Part shown: in pieces, positions 1 to 6,589 of the stretch
Numbering within the stretch: position 1 is the stretch's first letter
Layout: the number at the start of each line of letters is the position of its first letter
Source: Acidobacteriota bacterium
GTDB taxonomy: Bacteria > Acidobacteriota > Blastocatellia > RBC074
DNA length: 6,589 nt
Direction of reading: 5' to 3'
Assembly (NCBI GenBank): GCA_013140935.1
Contig: JABFSD010000775.1
Span: 1-6,589, forward strand
Notes under the pieces: model-generated
The model's database searches: none
What the model was told of the DNA's origin: nothing
What the model saw: only the letters and a program-made list of their open reading frames with translations
Translations under genes and position numbers: made by a program

Positions 1-324
1 GGCTTGCTCGAAGACACCCTCGTCATCTGGGGTGGTGAGTTCGGACGCACGCCCGTGTCTGAAAAAGGCAATGGCCGCGACCACAATCCTTATGGCTTCA
101 CGATGTGGATGGCGGGCGGCGGCGTCAAACCCGGCATTGCTTATGGCGCTACGGATGAGTTCGGTTTCAAGGCCGTAGAGAATCAGGTTTCGATTCACGA
201 CCTGCACGCAACGGTGCTGCACCTGTTGGGACTCGATCATGAAAAGCTGACGTATCGGTATGCCGGGCGGGATTTCCGACTGACGGATGTATATGGCAAT
301 GTAGTGCGCGACATCATCGCATAA
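1..324 (+). CDS. DUF1501 family protein, C-terminal part (5' end outside window)
   Basis: The open frame enters from base 1 and ends at TAA 322-324, leaving 107 residues. Two hallmarks of DUF1501 are visible: WGGEFGRTP (residues 10-18 of the fragment) and GRDHNPYGF (25-33), followed by [11 protein letters not shown] and a closing segment with [21 protein letters not shown]1501 belongs to the alkaline phosphatase/sulfatase-like superfamily; the Asp-His of RDHNP sits where that superfamily binds metal. Full-length members are usually around 400-480 residues and often carry a Tat leader, so roughly three quarters of the protein is upstream and unseen. In Acidobacteriota and Planctomycetes such genes commonly follow a DUF1549/DUF1553 cytochrome-like gene, which could be checked just outside this window. 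The biochemical activity of the family is not established. It is followed after 39 bases by an unrelated ATPase gene. Family assignment is firm; function is unknown. Confidence 0.94.
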   Translation, partial: GLLEDTLVIWGGEFGRTPVSEKGNGRDHNPYGFTMWMAGGGVKPGIAYGATDEFGFKAVENQVSIHDLHATVLHLLGLDHEKLTYRYAGRDFRLTDVYGNVVRDIIA

Positions 325-345
325 TCGCGGTGGCAGTTATCTTGC

Positions 346-351
346 GGAGGG
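346..351 (+). promoter_or_regulatory. Shine-Dalgarno site of the ATPase gene
   Basis: GGAGGG lies 12 bases before ATG 364, in the 39-base gap after the DUF1501 stop. The spacing is a little long but the match to the anti-SD is strong, and it supports the ATG at 364 as the start. Confidence 0.65.
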
Positions 352-363
352 AAAATTCCAGTT

Positions 364-1467
364 ATGTTGCGACGCGTGACGCTAAAAGGATTCAAGTCAA
401 TCAAAGAGATGGAAATTGAGTTACATGCACTGAATGTCTTGATTGGGGCAAACGGAGCAGGCAAGAGCAATCTTATCTCATTCTTCAAAATGCTTAATGA
501 GATGATGGCAGGTCGCCTACAGCAGTATATTGGTACGTCGGGGCGCGCTCAGTCTCTTTTGCACTTTGGCCCTAAGGTAACACCACAATTGGAGGCGCAA
601 TTGGAGTTCGAGGTTGATAACGGTATGGATACTTATTCCATGCGCCTGTTCTATGCTGCCGGGGATACGCTTGTTTTTGCTGAGGAGTTGCTGCGTTTTC
701 AACAAACAGGTTTCCAATCTCCTAAGGTCGTTCAGTTGGGGTCGGGGCATCAGGAAACGCGAATCGGCGAAATGGCGGATACAGGTGACGTCGTGGCCAA
801 GGTGCTTCGGCGTTTGTTAAACCAATGTCGTGTGTACCACTTCCACGATACATCATCTACAGCGCGAGTTCGCCAATACTGCTACATCAATGACAATCGT
901 TGGCTGATGCCGGATGCTGGCAACTTAGCTGCATTCCTCCTGCGACTACGTAATGAGAATGGCGGCTCGGCCTATCAGCGCATCGTCACAACTATCCGAC
1001 TTATCGCCCCATTTTTCGACGATTTTGATCTTGAGCCAGCCGGTCCAAGCAAGAAGGATGTTATTCTGAACTGGCGGGAAAAAGGGTCAAATTTGTTATT
1101 TGGTCCTCATCAATTTTCTGATGGCACTTTGCGCGCCATCTGTCTTGTCACCTTACTAATGCAGCCAGAAGATGAACTGCCAGGACTTATTGTTGTAGAT
1201 GAACCAGAGCTTGGCCTTCACCCGTATGCCTTAAACGTCCTAGCTGCGATGTTCGGCAAAGCATCGCATCACACACAAGTTTTCATTAGCACTCAATCTA
1301 GTTCTTTCCTCGATAACTTTGAGCTTGAAGACGTGATTGTTGTAAATCGAGAAGGCAAACCGTCGCAATTCGAACGGCTGGCCCCTGTAGACTTGGAGGG
1401 TTGGCTTGACGAATACAGTCTTGGTGAAGTGTGGGAAAAGAATGTCATTGGGGGAGGGCCTCACTAA
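364..1467 (+). CDS. AAA_21 / SMC-OLD-like ATPase (probable immunity-type ATPase subunit)
   Basis: This is a 367-residue ABC/SMC-type ATPase of the AAA_21 (predicted ATPase) group. It opens with the usual LKGFKSIKEMEIEL strand, then Walker A GANGAGKS (28-35). A middle region carries YHFHDTS (158-164) and DAGNLAAFL (from about 184), both characteristic of this family. The signature-like FSDGTLR (251-257), Walker B LIVVDEPELGLHP (D279, E280) and a terminal switch ISTQSSSFLDNF (T310-Q311-S312) follow. The switch has Gln where many relatives have His, a variant also known among AAA_21 proteins. There is no signal peptide or membrane segment, so it should be cytoplasmic. Proteins of this type act as ATP-driven sensors or scaffolds for a partner effector, for example in PARIS, Septu and the RloA/AbiL-like pairs. 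Its stop overlaps the start of a DUF4276 gene, arguing for a joint complex. Base composition is lower in GC than in the metabolic genes. A DNA-repair role cannot be excluded. Confidence 0.93.
   Translation: MLRRVTLKGFKSIKEMEIELHALNVLIGANGAGKSNLISFFKMLNEMMAGRLQQYIGTSGRAQSLLHFGPKVTPQLEAQLEFEVDNGMDTYSMRLFYAAGDTLVFAEELLRFQQTGFQSPKVVQLGSGHQETRIGEMADTGDVVAKVLRRLLNQCRVYHFHDTSSTARVRQYCYINDNRWLMPDAGNLAAFLLRLRNENGGSAYQRIVTTIRLIAPFFDDFDLEPAGPSKKDVILNWREKGSNLLFGPHQFSDGTLRAICLVTLLMQPEDELPGLIVVDEPELGLHPYALNVLAAMFGKASHHTQVFISTQSSSFLDNFELEDVIVVNREGKPSQFERLAPVDLEGWLDEYSLGEVWEKNVIGGGPH
1450..1458 (+). promoter_or_regulatory. Shine-Dalgarno site of the DUF4276 gene, inside the ATPase gene
   Basis: GGGGGAGGG sits in the last codons of the ATPase gene and ends 8 bases before ATG 1467. 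It decides the start of the next gene: the ATG 36 bases upstream (1431) is in frame but would add 12 residues not expected before the conserved N-terminal strand. Confidence 0.75.
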
Positions 1468-2150
1468 TGACCGGTCTTTATTTATTTGCTGAAGGGCAAA
1501 CAGAACAAACATTTGCACACAATGTATTGAGTCCGCATTTAGCTAATTTGGGTGTGGTGATTGAGAAGACAGTGCTCGTTTCTAATAAGAAAGGGAACGG
1601 ACATCGGGGCGGCGGCGGAAGTTATTTGCCGATGAAGGATGACATTATTCGTTTTCTTAAGCAGGTAAAGAGACCAGGTGTCTTCTTTACTACGATGATT
1701 GATTTATTCCGAATATATAAAGATTTCCCGGGGCTACAGAAAGCAGAAGAACTACGCCATATACCATATAAGCGAATCGAATTTCTTGAACGACAATTTG
1801 AACAAGACATCAATGACTCGCGCTTTATTCCTTACTTACAGTTGCATGAGTATGAGGCCTACCTCTTTGCCGATCTATCTGACTTGCGCTTGCATTACAA
1901 CCAGCCTGGGGACGATAAAAAAATTGCTGCTTTGCAAAAACTCGCCGATCTTAAGACGCCTGAGTTAATAAATGACACGAAAGGGCCGAGCAAACACATT
2001 ATTGAGCAATTCCCAAGTTATAAATTTGCAAAACCTGTCGTCGGAGTAGAAGTAGCTCAGCTCATCGGACTGGATGTCATTCGCAACAAATGCCCGCACT
2101 TTTCCGCCTGGCTAACAAGTCTTGAGCAACTTGGCGTAAAAGCCCCATGA
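1467..2150 (+). CDS. DUF4276 family protein (Toprim-like putative effector)
   Basis: The protein has 227 residues when started at ATG 1467, which overlaps the ATPase stop as TAATG and has a strong SD at 1450-1458. The family marks are clear. An N-terminal strand ends in LYLFAEGQTEQTF (E9, E13), followed by a glycine-rich HRGGGGSY (46-53). TTMIDLFRIYKDFPG has D79 and FPG 87-89. Then come LHEYEAYLF (H127, E128, E130), TKGPSKHI (G173 to H177) and a terminal IGLDVIRNKCPHFSAWL. In DUF4276 the early Glu and the later Asp resemble the metal-binding acidic positions of Toprim nucleases; that relationship is my reading of the motif order and not a demonstrated activity. No signal peptide or membrane helix is seen. 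Pairing with an AAA_21 ATPase matches ATPase-plus-Toprim-like immunity pairs such as PARIS (AriA/AriB), so a nuclease-type effector held in check by the ATPase is a reasonable hypothesis. Codon use is AT-rich: bases 1681-1740 count 21 G+C of 60. Confidence 0.92.
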   Translation: MTGLYLFAEGQTEQTFAHNVLSPHLANLGVVIEKTVLVSNKKGNGHRGGGGSYLPMKDDIIRFLKQVKRPGVFFTTMIDLFRIYKDFPGLQKAEELRHIPYKRIEFLERQFEQDINDSRFIPYLQLHEYEAYLFADLSDLRLHYNQPGDDKKIAALQKLADLKTPELINDTKGPSKHIIEQFPSYKFAKPVVGVEVAQLIGLDVIRNKCPHFSAWLTSLEQLGVKAP

Positions 2151-2198
2151 TGGCTCAATCAGGCAATACGTTTTAAGTATCAGAGTAACTAAAAAACT

Positions 2199-3302
2199 AT
2201 GAAACGATTAACTCACTTCGTTATAGCCTTGCTGCTTATCAGCATCACTTCCATCACCCACGCACAAGCCCAACGCACGAAAATCGCCATCGTCGGCCTT
2301 GTCCATTCGCATTGCTGGGGCTTTGTGACGAAGCTGAATGAGATGCACCAAAGCGGCGACTTGATCGAGATCGTAGGCATTTCTGACGACAATCAGGAAT
2401 TGCGTGATTACATCAAAACGCTGGTGCCGGGCGTGCCGGTGTATGCCGATTACGGCAAGATGCTGGACGAGAAGAAGCCGGAAGTCGTCTGGTCGTTCGT
2501 CGAAAATGATCGCCATCTCGAAGTCACCAAAGCCTGTGCCACGCGCAAGATTCACGTGATGTTTGAAAAGCCAATGTCGGCGACTTACGACGAAGCCAAA
2601 CAGATGCAGGCCATCGCCAAGCAGGCGGGCATTCAGTTGATGGTGAATTACCAAATGGCGTGGTGGCCTGAGAATTACACGGCGCACGATGTCGCGATGC
2701 GCGGCGATCTCGGCAAGGTCTGGCGCGTACGTTCGGTGATCGGACACGGCGGCCCAGGCAATTTTGAACCGGGCAGCATCAAGCAAAAGTACTTTCTGAA
2801 ATGGCTCAAAGACGAAGCGCGCGGCGGCGGAGCGTTGATTGATTTCACTTGTTACGGCGCGAAATGGGCGCTGTGGTATCTGGGCTTGCCGAAAACGGTT
2901 TATGCGATCACGACGCATACGCGGCCTGAGACCTATCCGTCGAACACGAACGCGACGGTGCTGATGTCTTACGGCGACAACAAAGTCGCCATCACCGAAG
3001 GCTCGTGGGATTTGCCGCGTTCGTTTTATGACGTAGAAGTTTTCGGCAATAAGGGCAGCGTAGCAATGAAATATCCCAAGACACTAGAACTGGTCGTCGG
3101 TACGGAAAAGAAGCCGTTGAAGTTGGGCACGCTGGATGGCATACACGCGGAGCCGATTCGCTATTTCGTAGATTGCATTCGCAACAAAAAACCGGTTGAA
3201 GGCGTAGTCGCAGGCGATTTCAACGTCAACGTGATGCAGATCGTCGAAGCCGCCAAGCGTTCAGCCGCGAGCGGCAAGCCTATCGCGCTGCCGCTGAAGT
3301 AA
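2199..3302 (+). CDS. Exported Gfo/Idh/MocA family oxidoreductase (Sec signal peptide)
   Basis: This is a 367-residue NAD(P)-type oxidoreductase of the Gfo/Idh/MocA family. Residues 1-24 form a classical signal peptide: KR, a hydrophobic core LLLIS, and an A-Q-A end, with cleavage likely after A22 or A24. The Rossmann strand follows as KIAIVGLVHSHCWGF (28-42), where the usual G-x-G-x-x-G is replaced by GLVHSHCWG. The family motif EKPMS is intact at 123-127. In the C-terminal domain GGGALID (209-215) is followed by FTCY, so the position usually held by the catalytic His carries Y219. Such variants form a recognisable subfamily in Acidobacteriota-like genomes, with substrates that I cannot name. 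There is no strong SD; only a weak AGAG about 13 bases before the ATG. It starts 48 bases after the DUF4276 stop and is followed after 22 bases by a zinc dehydrogenase, likely in one operon. Fold and export are well supported; the reaction is unknown, and a tightly bound cofactor would be needed outside the cytoplasm. Confidence 0.92.
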   Translation: MKRLTHFVIALLLISITSITHAQAQRTKIAIVGLVHSHCWGFVTKLNEMHQSGDLIEIVGISDDNQELRDYIKTLVPGVPVYADYGKMLDEKKPEVVWSFVENDRHLEVTKACATRKIHVMFEKPMSATYDEAKQMQAIAKQAGIQLMVNYQMAWWPENYTAHDVAMRGDLGKVWRVRSVIGHGGPGNFEPGSIKQKYFLKWLKDEARGGGALIDFTCYGAKWALWYLGLPKTVYAITTHTRPETYPSNTNATVLMSYGDNKVAITEGSWDLPRSFYDVEVFGNKGSVAMKYPKTLELVVGTEKKPLKLGTLDGIHAEPIRYFVDCIRNKKPVEGVVAGDFNVNVMQIVEAAKRSAASGKPIALPLK

Positions 3303-3324
3303 AAACTGAAAAAGAGAAAGAACG

Positions 3325-4362
3325 ATGCAAGCACTCGTGAAATACCAAGCTGGGCCGGGCAACGTCGAGTTGCGCGATGTGCCCGAACCGCCGTGCGCAG
3401 ACCATCAATACAAAATCGAAGTTGCGTGGTGCGGCATTTGCGGAACTGATCTGCACGTGCTGCACGACACGTTTCGCAATTATCCGCCGGTGATTTTGGG
3501 GCATGAATTTTCGGGCACGATTGTCGAAGCCGGAAAAGATACCGACCGCTCGCGTGTTGGCGAACAAGTCACGATCTTTCCCGCGATGGCGGTGACGTGC
3601 GGCAAGTGCATTTATTGTCGCATGGGCAACATCATGTTTTGCCCCGAACGGCGCGGCATGGGGCACGGCGTTAACGGCGCATTCACCAATTACGCGGTCG
3701 TCAAACCAGAACAGTGTTATCGCCTGCCTGCGGGTTTTGCGCTGGATGAAGCGGCGGTGTGCGAACCGTTCGCCGCGTGTGTGCAAGCCGTAACCGAACT
3801 CACCAATGTGCGGCTTGGCGATGTAGCGTTGGTTTCAGGCCCCGGCCCGATTGGCTTGCTTTGTTTGAAATTGCTCGTGGCCGAAGGCGTGCGCACGATT
3901 GTCGCGGGCACGGCGCGCGATGGCGTGCGACTCGCCAAAGCCAAAGAACTCGGCGCGGACCTGATCGTCAACGTAGACGAACCTGACTGGCTGCCACTCA
4001 TTCTCGAAGCAACCAAAGGCTTCGGCTTAGATGTCGCGTTTGAATGTTCGGGCCATCCGTCGTCGGTGAAAAACTGTTTGCAGGCGGTGCGCAAGCTCGG
4101 CAGCTATACGCAGGTTGGTATCTGCGGACGCGAGATCAGCGTCGAGTTCGATCAGATTTTTTATAAGCAACTCAAGGTCGCGGGTTCGGTGGGATATACG
4201 GCGGCGACGTGGCAGCGCGTCATACGCATTCTCGAACAGGGTAAGGTGCGGCTCGACGATCTGATTACGCATCGGCTGCCGCTGGCTGAATGGCAGACGG
4301 CGTTTGATTTGTGCGAACAACAACAGGGCCTGAAGGCTTTGATCTCACCGGCAAAAAGTTGA
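3325..4362 (+). CDS. Zinc-dependent medium-chain alcohol/polyol dehydrogenase
   Basis: This 345-residue member of the medium-chain dehydrogenase family is closest in style to sorbitol (L-iditol 2-) and threonine dehydrogenases. These oxidise a secondary alcohol to a ketone using NAD(P). Catalytic zinc ligands are seen as C39 (in CGICGTDLH), H60-E61 (in GHEFSG) and E147 (in CEPFA). The structural zinc site is complete as C92, C95, C98 and C106. The cofactor loop GPGPIG is at 172-177. The second Rossmann strand ends in [11 protein letters not shown] (193-203) without the acidic residue usual for NAD preference, so NADP use is possible. No signal peptide is present, so the enzyme is cytoplasmic, unlike the exported oxidoreductase 22 bases upstream. 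The start ATG 3325 follows a purine-rich AAAGAGAAAG (3311-3320), a weak SD. The substrate is probably a polyol, sugar or sugar-derived alcohol judged from its neighbours. Family is certain; the specific substrate is not. Confidence 0.95.
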   Translation: MQALVKYQAGPGNVELRDVPEPPCADHQYKIEVAWCGICGTDLHVLHDTFRNYPPVILGHEFSGTIVEAGKDTDRSRVGEQVTIFPAMAVTCGKCIYCRMGNIMFCPERRGMGHGVNGAFTNYAVVKPEQCYRLPAGFALDEAAVCEPFAACVQAVTELTNVRLGDVALVSGPGPIGLLCLKLLVAEGVRTIVAGTARDGVRLAKAKELGADLIVNVDEPDWLPLILEATKGFGLDVAFECSGHPSSVKNCLQAVRKLGSYTQVGICGREISVEFDQIFYKQLKVAGSVGYTAATWQRVIRILEQGKVRLDDLITHRLPLAEWQTAFDLCEQQQGLKALISPAKS

Positions 4363-4463
4363 GGCGTTATTCAAATGTGAGCTTGGCAAAGTGGGTAAAG
4401 GCGTTGAAGATACGTTCACAATCTCGCAACCATCTCAACTCAAACGATTCACGAGCCGCGGAC

Positions 4464-5867
4464 ATGAAATTATTCGTCAAACTCACTCTCGTTTTATCAC
4501 TGGCGCTTGCGTGCGTGCCGCGCGAAGCCGCTACGGCGCAACAACGCAGTGTCGGCAAACAGCGTCCACCGAACATTCTATTCATCGTCGCGGATGATTT
4601 GCGCGCGAATTTCGGCGACTCGATTGCACATACGCCGAACTTAAAACGACTCGCGCAACGCGGCGTGACGTTCAATCGCGCTTATGCGCAATATCCGGTG
4701 TGCAACCCTTCGCGCGTATCCTTCCTGACCGGCTTGCGCCCTGAAACGACAGGCATCGTGGGCAACAATACGTTCTTTCGCACCAAACATCCCGACCTCG
4801 TTACGTTGCCGCAATTGTTCAAACAGCATGGCTATTTCACGGCGAGCCTCGGCAAGATTTTTCATCGCGGACTGACGATGGAAGACGCGCGCGCTGATTG
4901 GGCCGATGAAAAGTCGTGGTCGCATACGCGCATCTATCAAGCCACCGAAACCGGAATGAAAGGCGAAGGCCGCCGCCTCACGGGCGATGAAGCCAAGTGG
5001 TGTCACTGGCTCGCCGCAGATGGCACCGACGAAGACCAGCCCGACGGCATGATCGCCGCCGAAGCCGTCAAGCTCATTCAAGAAAAACGCGGCGAGTCGT
5101 GGTTTATCGGCGCAGGCTTTCACAAACCGCACGATCCGTTCATCGCGCCCAAAAAGTATTTCGATTTATATCCGATTGAAAAGATTCCGTTAGCTGTTGA
5201 CCCGCAAAACCGCAGCGCCGAAGTCGAATTCGCCATTCCGAATGCTTATGGGCGCTTCGCTAAATTCACTGACCGCGAACGGCGCGAATTCAAACGGGCT
5301 TATTTGGCGGGCGTATCGTTTATGGATGCGCAAGTCGGCAAGCTGCTCGACGCGCTCGAACAGACTAAACAATTAGACAATACGGTGATCGTTTTCATCG
5401 GCGACCACGGCTATCACCTTGGCGAACACAATTGGTGGAACAAAGACACGCTGTTTGAATTGTCGGCGCGCGCGCCGCTCATCATTTCTGCACCTGAGGC
5501 CGCGCCCGGCGCGAAACGAGGCGCGACGGCGAATGGCATCGCGGAGTTTCTCGACCTTTACCCTACGTTGATTGAATTTGCCGGATTGGCTGCGCCCCAT
5601 AAACTCGAAGGCGTGAGCTTGAAAGCACTGCTGAACAATCCGAAAGCGAAAGGCAAAGACGCGGCGTTTACCTTATGCCGTCGCGGGCGTTCGGTGCGCA
5701 CTGACCGTTGGCGTTACACCGAATGGGACCAAGGTGCGCAAGGCGAAGAGCTTTACGATCATCAGCATGACCCCGGCGAATATCGCAATCTGGCGAATGA
5801 TGCGCAGTGGGCGAGCGTCAAAGTAGCGTTGAAACAGCGGCTGCAACTCGCATCAGTGACCAAATGA
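4464..5867 (+). CDS. Exported sulfatase, iduronate-2-sulfatase-like (formylglycine type)
   Basis: With ATG 4464 the protein is 467 residues; the frame stays open upstream into the dehydrogenase gene, but only 4464 places a signal peptide at the N-terminus. Residues 1-25 are MK, a hydrophobic core and A-T-A before QQ. A Cys at 17 (ALAC) makes a lipoprotein signal a weaker alternative. The type I sulfatase features are complete. Calcium ligands are D44-D45 in FIVADDL. The CNPSR signature (C80, R84) carries the Cys to be converted to formylglycine. GKIFH is at 130-134, GFHKPHDPF has H220, K221 and H223, and [10 protein letters not shown] (313-322) has D314-H315 and is followed by K327. The CxPSR context, GKxFH, HKPH and LGEH are shared with iduronate-2-sulfatase and similar glycan sulfatases. 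It needs a formylglycine-generating enzyme or anaerobic sulfatase-maturing enzyme, not present here. The 101-base gap upstream has no convincing promoter or terminator. The role is desulfation of a glycan or sugar outside the cytoplasm; the exact substrate is unknown. Confidence 0.95.
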   Translation: MKLFVKLTLVLSLALACVPREAATAQQRSVGKQRPPNILFIVADDLRANFGDSIAHTPNLKRLAQRGVTFNRAYAQYPVCNPSRVSFLTGLRPETTGIVGNNTFFRTKHPDLVTLPQLFKQHGYFTASLGKIFHRGLTMEDARADWADEKSWSHTRIYQATETGMKGEGRRLTGDEAKWCHWLAADGTDEDQPDGMIAAEAVKLIQEKRGESWFIGAGFHKPHDPFIAPKKYFDLYPIEKIPLAVDPQNRSAEVEFAIPNAYGRFAKFTDRERREFKRAYLAGVSFMDAQVGKLLDALEQTKQLDNTVIVFIGDHGYHLGEHNWWNKDTLFELSARAPLIISAPEAAPGAKRGATANGIAEFLDLYPTLIEFAGLAAPHKLEGVSLKALLNNPKAKGKDAAFTLCRRGRSVRTDRWRYTEWDQGAQGEELYDHQHDPGEYRNLANDAQWASVKVALKQRLQLASVTK

Positions 5868-5974
5868 AATACGGACAGATAAACAGATGACGCCGATCTA
5901 AAGCGGATGCGAAGCGAGAACCACGACGGTTGGTTCAAGTGTGGCAGCACCGCCGGAGACTTTCTCACTTGATT

Positions 5975-5980
5975 AAGGAA
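5975..5980 (+). promoter_or_regulatory. Shine-Dalgarno site of the Tat-exported oxidoreductase
   Basis: AAGGAA ends 5 bases before ATG 5986 and fixes the start directly ahead of a twin-arginine leader. It is the clearest SD among the metabolic genes of the window. Confidence 0.7.
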
Positions 5981-5985
5981 AAACC

Positions 5986-6589
5986 ATGACCATCAAAACA
6001 TCACAAACCCGCAGACAGTTTTTGCAAAGCAGCGCCGGACTCGCCGCCACGGCTGCTTCAGTTTCTTCCGGCTTCACCATCGTCAAAGCCGAGTCGGTGC
6101 GCGGCACGCAGGCCAATTCCAAAGTCGCAATCGGCTGGATCGGCTTGGGCGGACGCGGTACGCGCGATGCTTACCTGCTCGAAAAAACCGGCAAGGCGCA
6201 AATCGTCGCTGTCGGCGATTATTTTCAATACCGCATTGATAACCTGTTCAAGCCGATGGCGGCAGGGCAAGACCCTGAGACCGTGCAGCGTCCGGCGTTG
6301 GCAGGCTTCGATAAGAAAAACGCCTTCGTCGGCGTAGACGCTTACAAAGCTGTTGTCGGCTCAAAGGTAGACGCGATCTTGATGGCGACGCCGCCGGGCT
6401 TTCGGCCTGAACATTTCAGAGCCGCTGTCGCGGCGAAAAAGCATGTGTTCATGGAAGAGCCGCTCGCGGTTGATACGTTCGGCTGTCACGTCATCGCCGA
6501 AACCGGGAAGCAAGCGACGGCGCAGAAGCTTTCGGTCGTCGTCGGTTTGCAGCGCCACTACAGCAAGGCTTATCGCAAGTGCAAAGAGT
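5986..6589 (+). CDS. Gfo/Idh/MocA family oxidoreductase with Tat leader, N-terminal part (3' end outside window)
   Basis: The frame starts at ATG 5986 and is still open at the window end, giving 201 codons. Residues 1-35 are a twin-arginine leader: TRRQFLQSS (8-16), an Ala-rich core, and an end near VKAES, so the folded, cofactor-loaded enzyme would be exported. The Rossmann fingerprint IGLGGRGT is intact near residues 52-59, with VAVGDYF at the end of the next strand. The motif normally written EKP reads EEP here (E157, E158, P159, in MEEPLAVD). GLQRHYSKAY follows, as in the large Acidobacteriota and Planctomycetes subgroup. Full-length relatives run to about 400-450 residues, so the substrate-binding C-terminal domain is mostly missing and the reaction cannot be assigned. 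It lies 118 bases after the sulfatase and is probably part of the same sugar-processing locus. Tat export fits the glucose-fructose oxidoreductase precedent, where cofactor is bound before transport. Confidence 0.93.
   Translation, partial: MTIKTSQTRRQFLQSSAGLAATAASVSSGFTIVKAESVRGTQANSKVAIGWIGLGGRGTRDAYLLEKTGKAQIVAVGDYFQYRIDNLFKPMAAGQDPETVQRPALAGFDKKNAFVGVDAYKAVVGSKVDAILMATPPGFRPEHFRAAVAAKKHVFMEEPLAVDTFGCHVIAETGKQATAQKLSVVVGLQRHYSKAYRKCKE

Larger units (their letters stand above)
364..2150 (+). other. Candidate two-gene ATPase/DUF4276 defence-type module
   Basis: The two genes share one base, so they are co-transcribed and probably translationally coupled. They are AT-richer than the flanking genes, have no functional tie to sugar metabolism, and are packed between a DUF1501 gene and an oxidoreductase gene. 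I saw no terminal inverted repeats, target-site duplication, integrase or tRNA at either boundary, so how the pair arrived is not visible. The defence role is inferred from domain pairing alone. Confidence 0.55.

Noticed and set aside
331..345. Sigma-54-like element TGGCA...TTGC with correct -24/-12 spacing just before the ATPase gene
   Set aside because: A start about 12 bases downstream (near 357) would leave out the SD at 346-351 and give a leader of only about 7 bases; the flanking consensus bases also do not match. Likely chance.
1431..1466. Upstream in-frame ATG for the DUF4276 gene
   Set aside because: It lies deep in the ATPase gene with no SD, and the 12 extra residues precede the conserved N-terminal strand; ATG 1467 has a strong SD and the TAATG overlap.
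325..2198. Search for direct or inverted repeats bordering the ATPase/DUF4276 pair
   Set aside because: The two gaps (325-363 and 2151-2198) share no convincing repeat, so no transposition or site-specific insertion scar can be claimed.
2208..2918. 236-codon open frame on the minus strand
   Set aside because: It lies wholly inside the oxidoreductase gene and its product shows no recognisable domain; it is a shadow of a well-supported gene. The same holds for minus-strand frames at 3280-3786, 3717-4094 and 4641-5132.
4311..4463. N-terminal extension of the sulfatase frame into the dehydrogenase gene
   Set aside because: The added 51 residues are polar, look like out-of-frame translation and would bury the signal peptide; ATG 4464 gives a normal leader.
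4363..4463. Possible promoter before the sulfatase (TTGGCA at 4383 with AAGATA about 18 bases on)
   Set aside because: The -10 match is poor and the housekeeping promoter consensus of the host is unknown; read-through from the upstream gene is equally likely.
5918..5936. Inverted repeat GAACCA/TGGTTC with a 7-base loop between the sulfatase and the last gene
   Set aside because: The stem is only 6 pairs and no T-run follows, so it does not qualify as an intrinsic terminator; it could be an operator but nothing supports that.

Overview
This window looks like chromosomal DNA from an environmental, polysaccharide-degrading bacterium. It combines a DUF1501 protein, a formylglycine-type sulfatase and two exported Gfo/Idh/MocA oxidoreductases, one with a Tat-type and one with a Sec-type leader. 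That mix is typical of Acidobacteriota and of the Planctomycetes-Verrucomicrobia group. I lean towards Acidobacteriota from the gene style, but no taxonomic marker gene is present and this is an inference. All seven genes lie on the + strand, and the first and last are cut by the window edges.

Layout: (1) 1-324 is the C-terminal end of a DUF1501 protein. (2) 364-2150 is a tight two-gene unit: an SMC/OLD-like AAA_21 ATPase followed by a DUF4276 protein with Toprim-like acidic motifs. The two genes overlap by one base (TAATG). This unit is visibly more AT-rich than its neighbours, has no metabolic link to them and sits in gaps of only 39 and 48 bases. It resembles two-gene ATPase-plus-effector immunity modules and is the most interesting part of the window. 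(3) 2199-4362 is a Sec-exported Gfo/Idh/MocA oxidoreductase followed 22 bases later by a zinc-dependent medium-chain dehydrogenase, which looks like an operon. (4) 4464-5867 is an exported sulfatase resembling iduronate-2-sulfatase. (5) 5986 to the end is the N-terminal two-thirds or so of a Tat-exported Gfo/Idh/MocA oxidoreductase.

Regions 3 to 5 read as part of a sugar-catabolism locus. The sulfatase would remove sulfate from a glycan or sugar outside the cytoplasm, the exported oxidoreductases would oxidise or reduce sugar-derived substrates, and the cytoplasmic zinc enzyme would interconvert a polyol or sugar alcohol and a ketose. The actual substrate cannot be read from the sequence. There are no tRNA, rRNA, CRISPR, transposase or integrase genes, no convincing intrinsic terminator, and no stretch over 300 bases without a gene.
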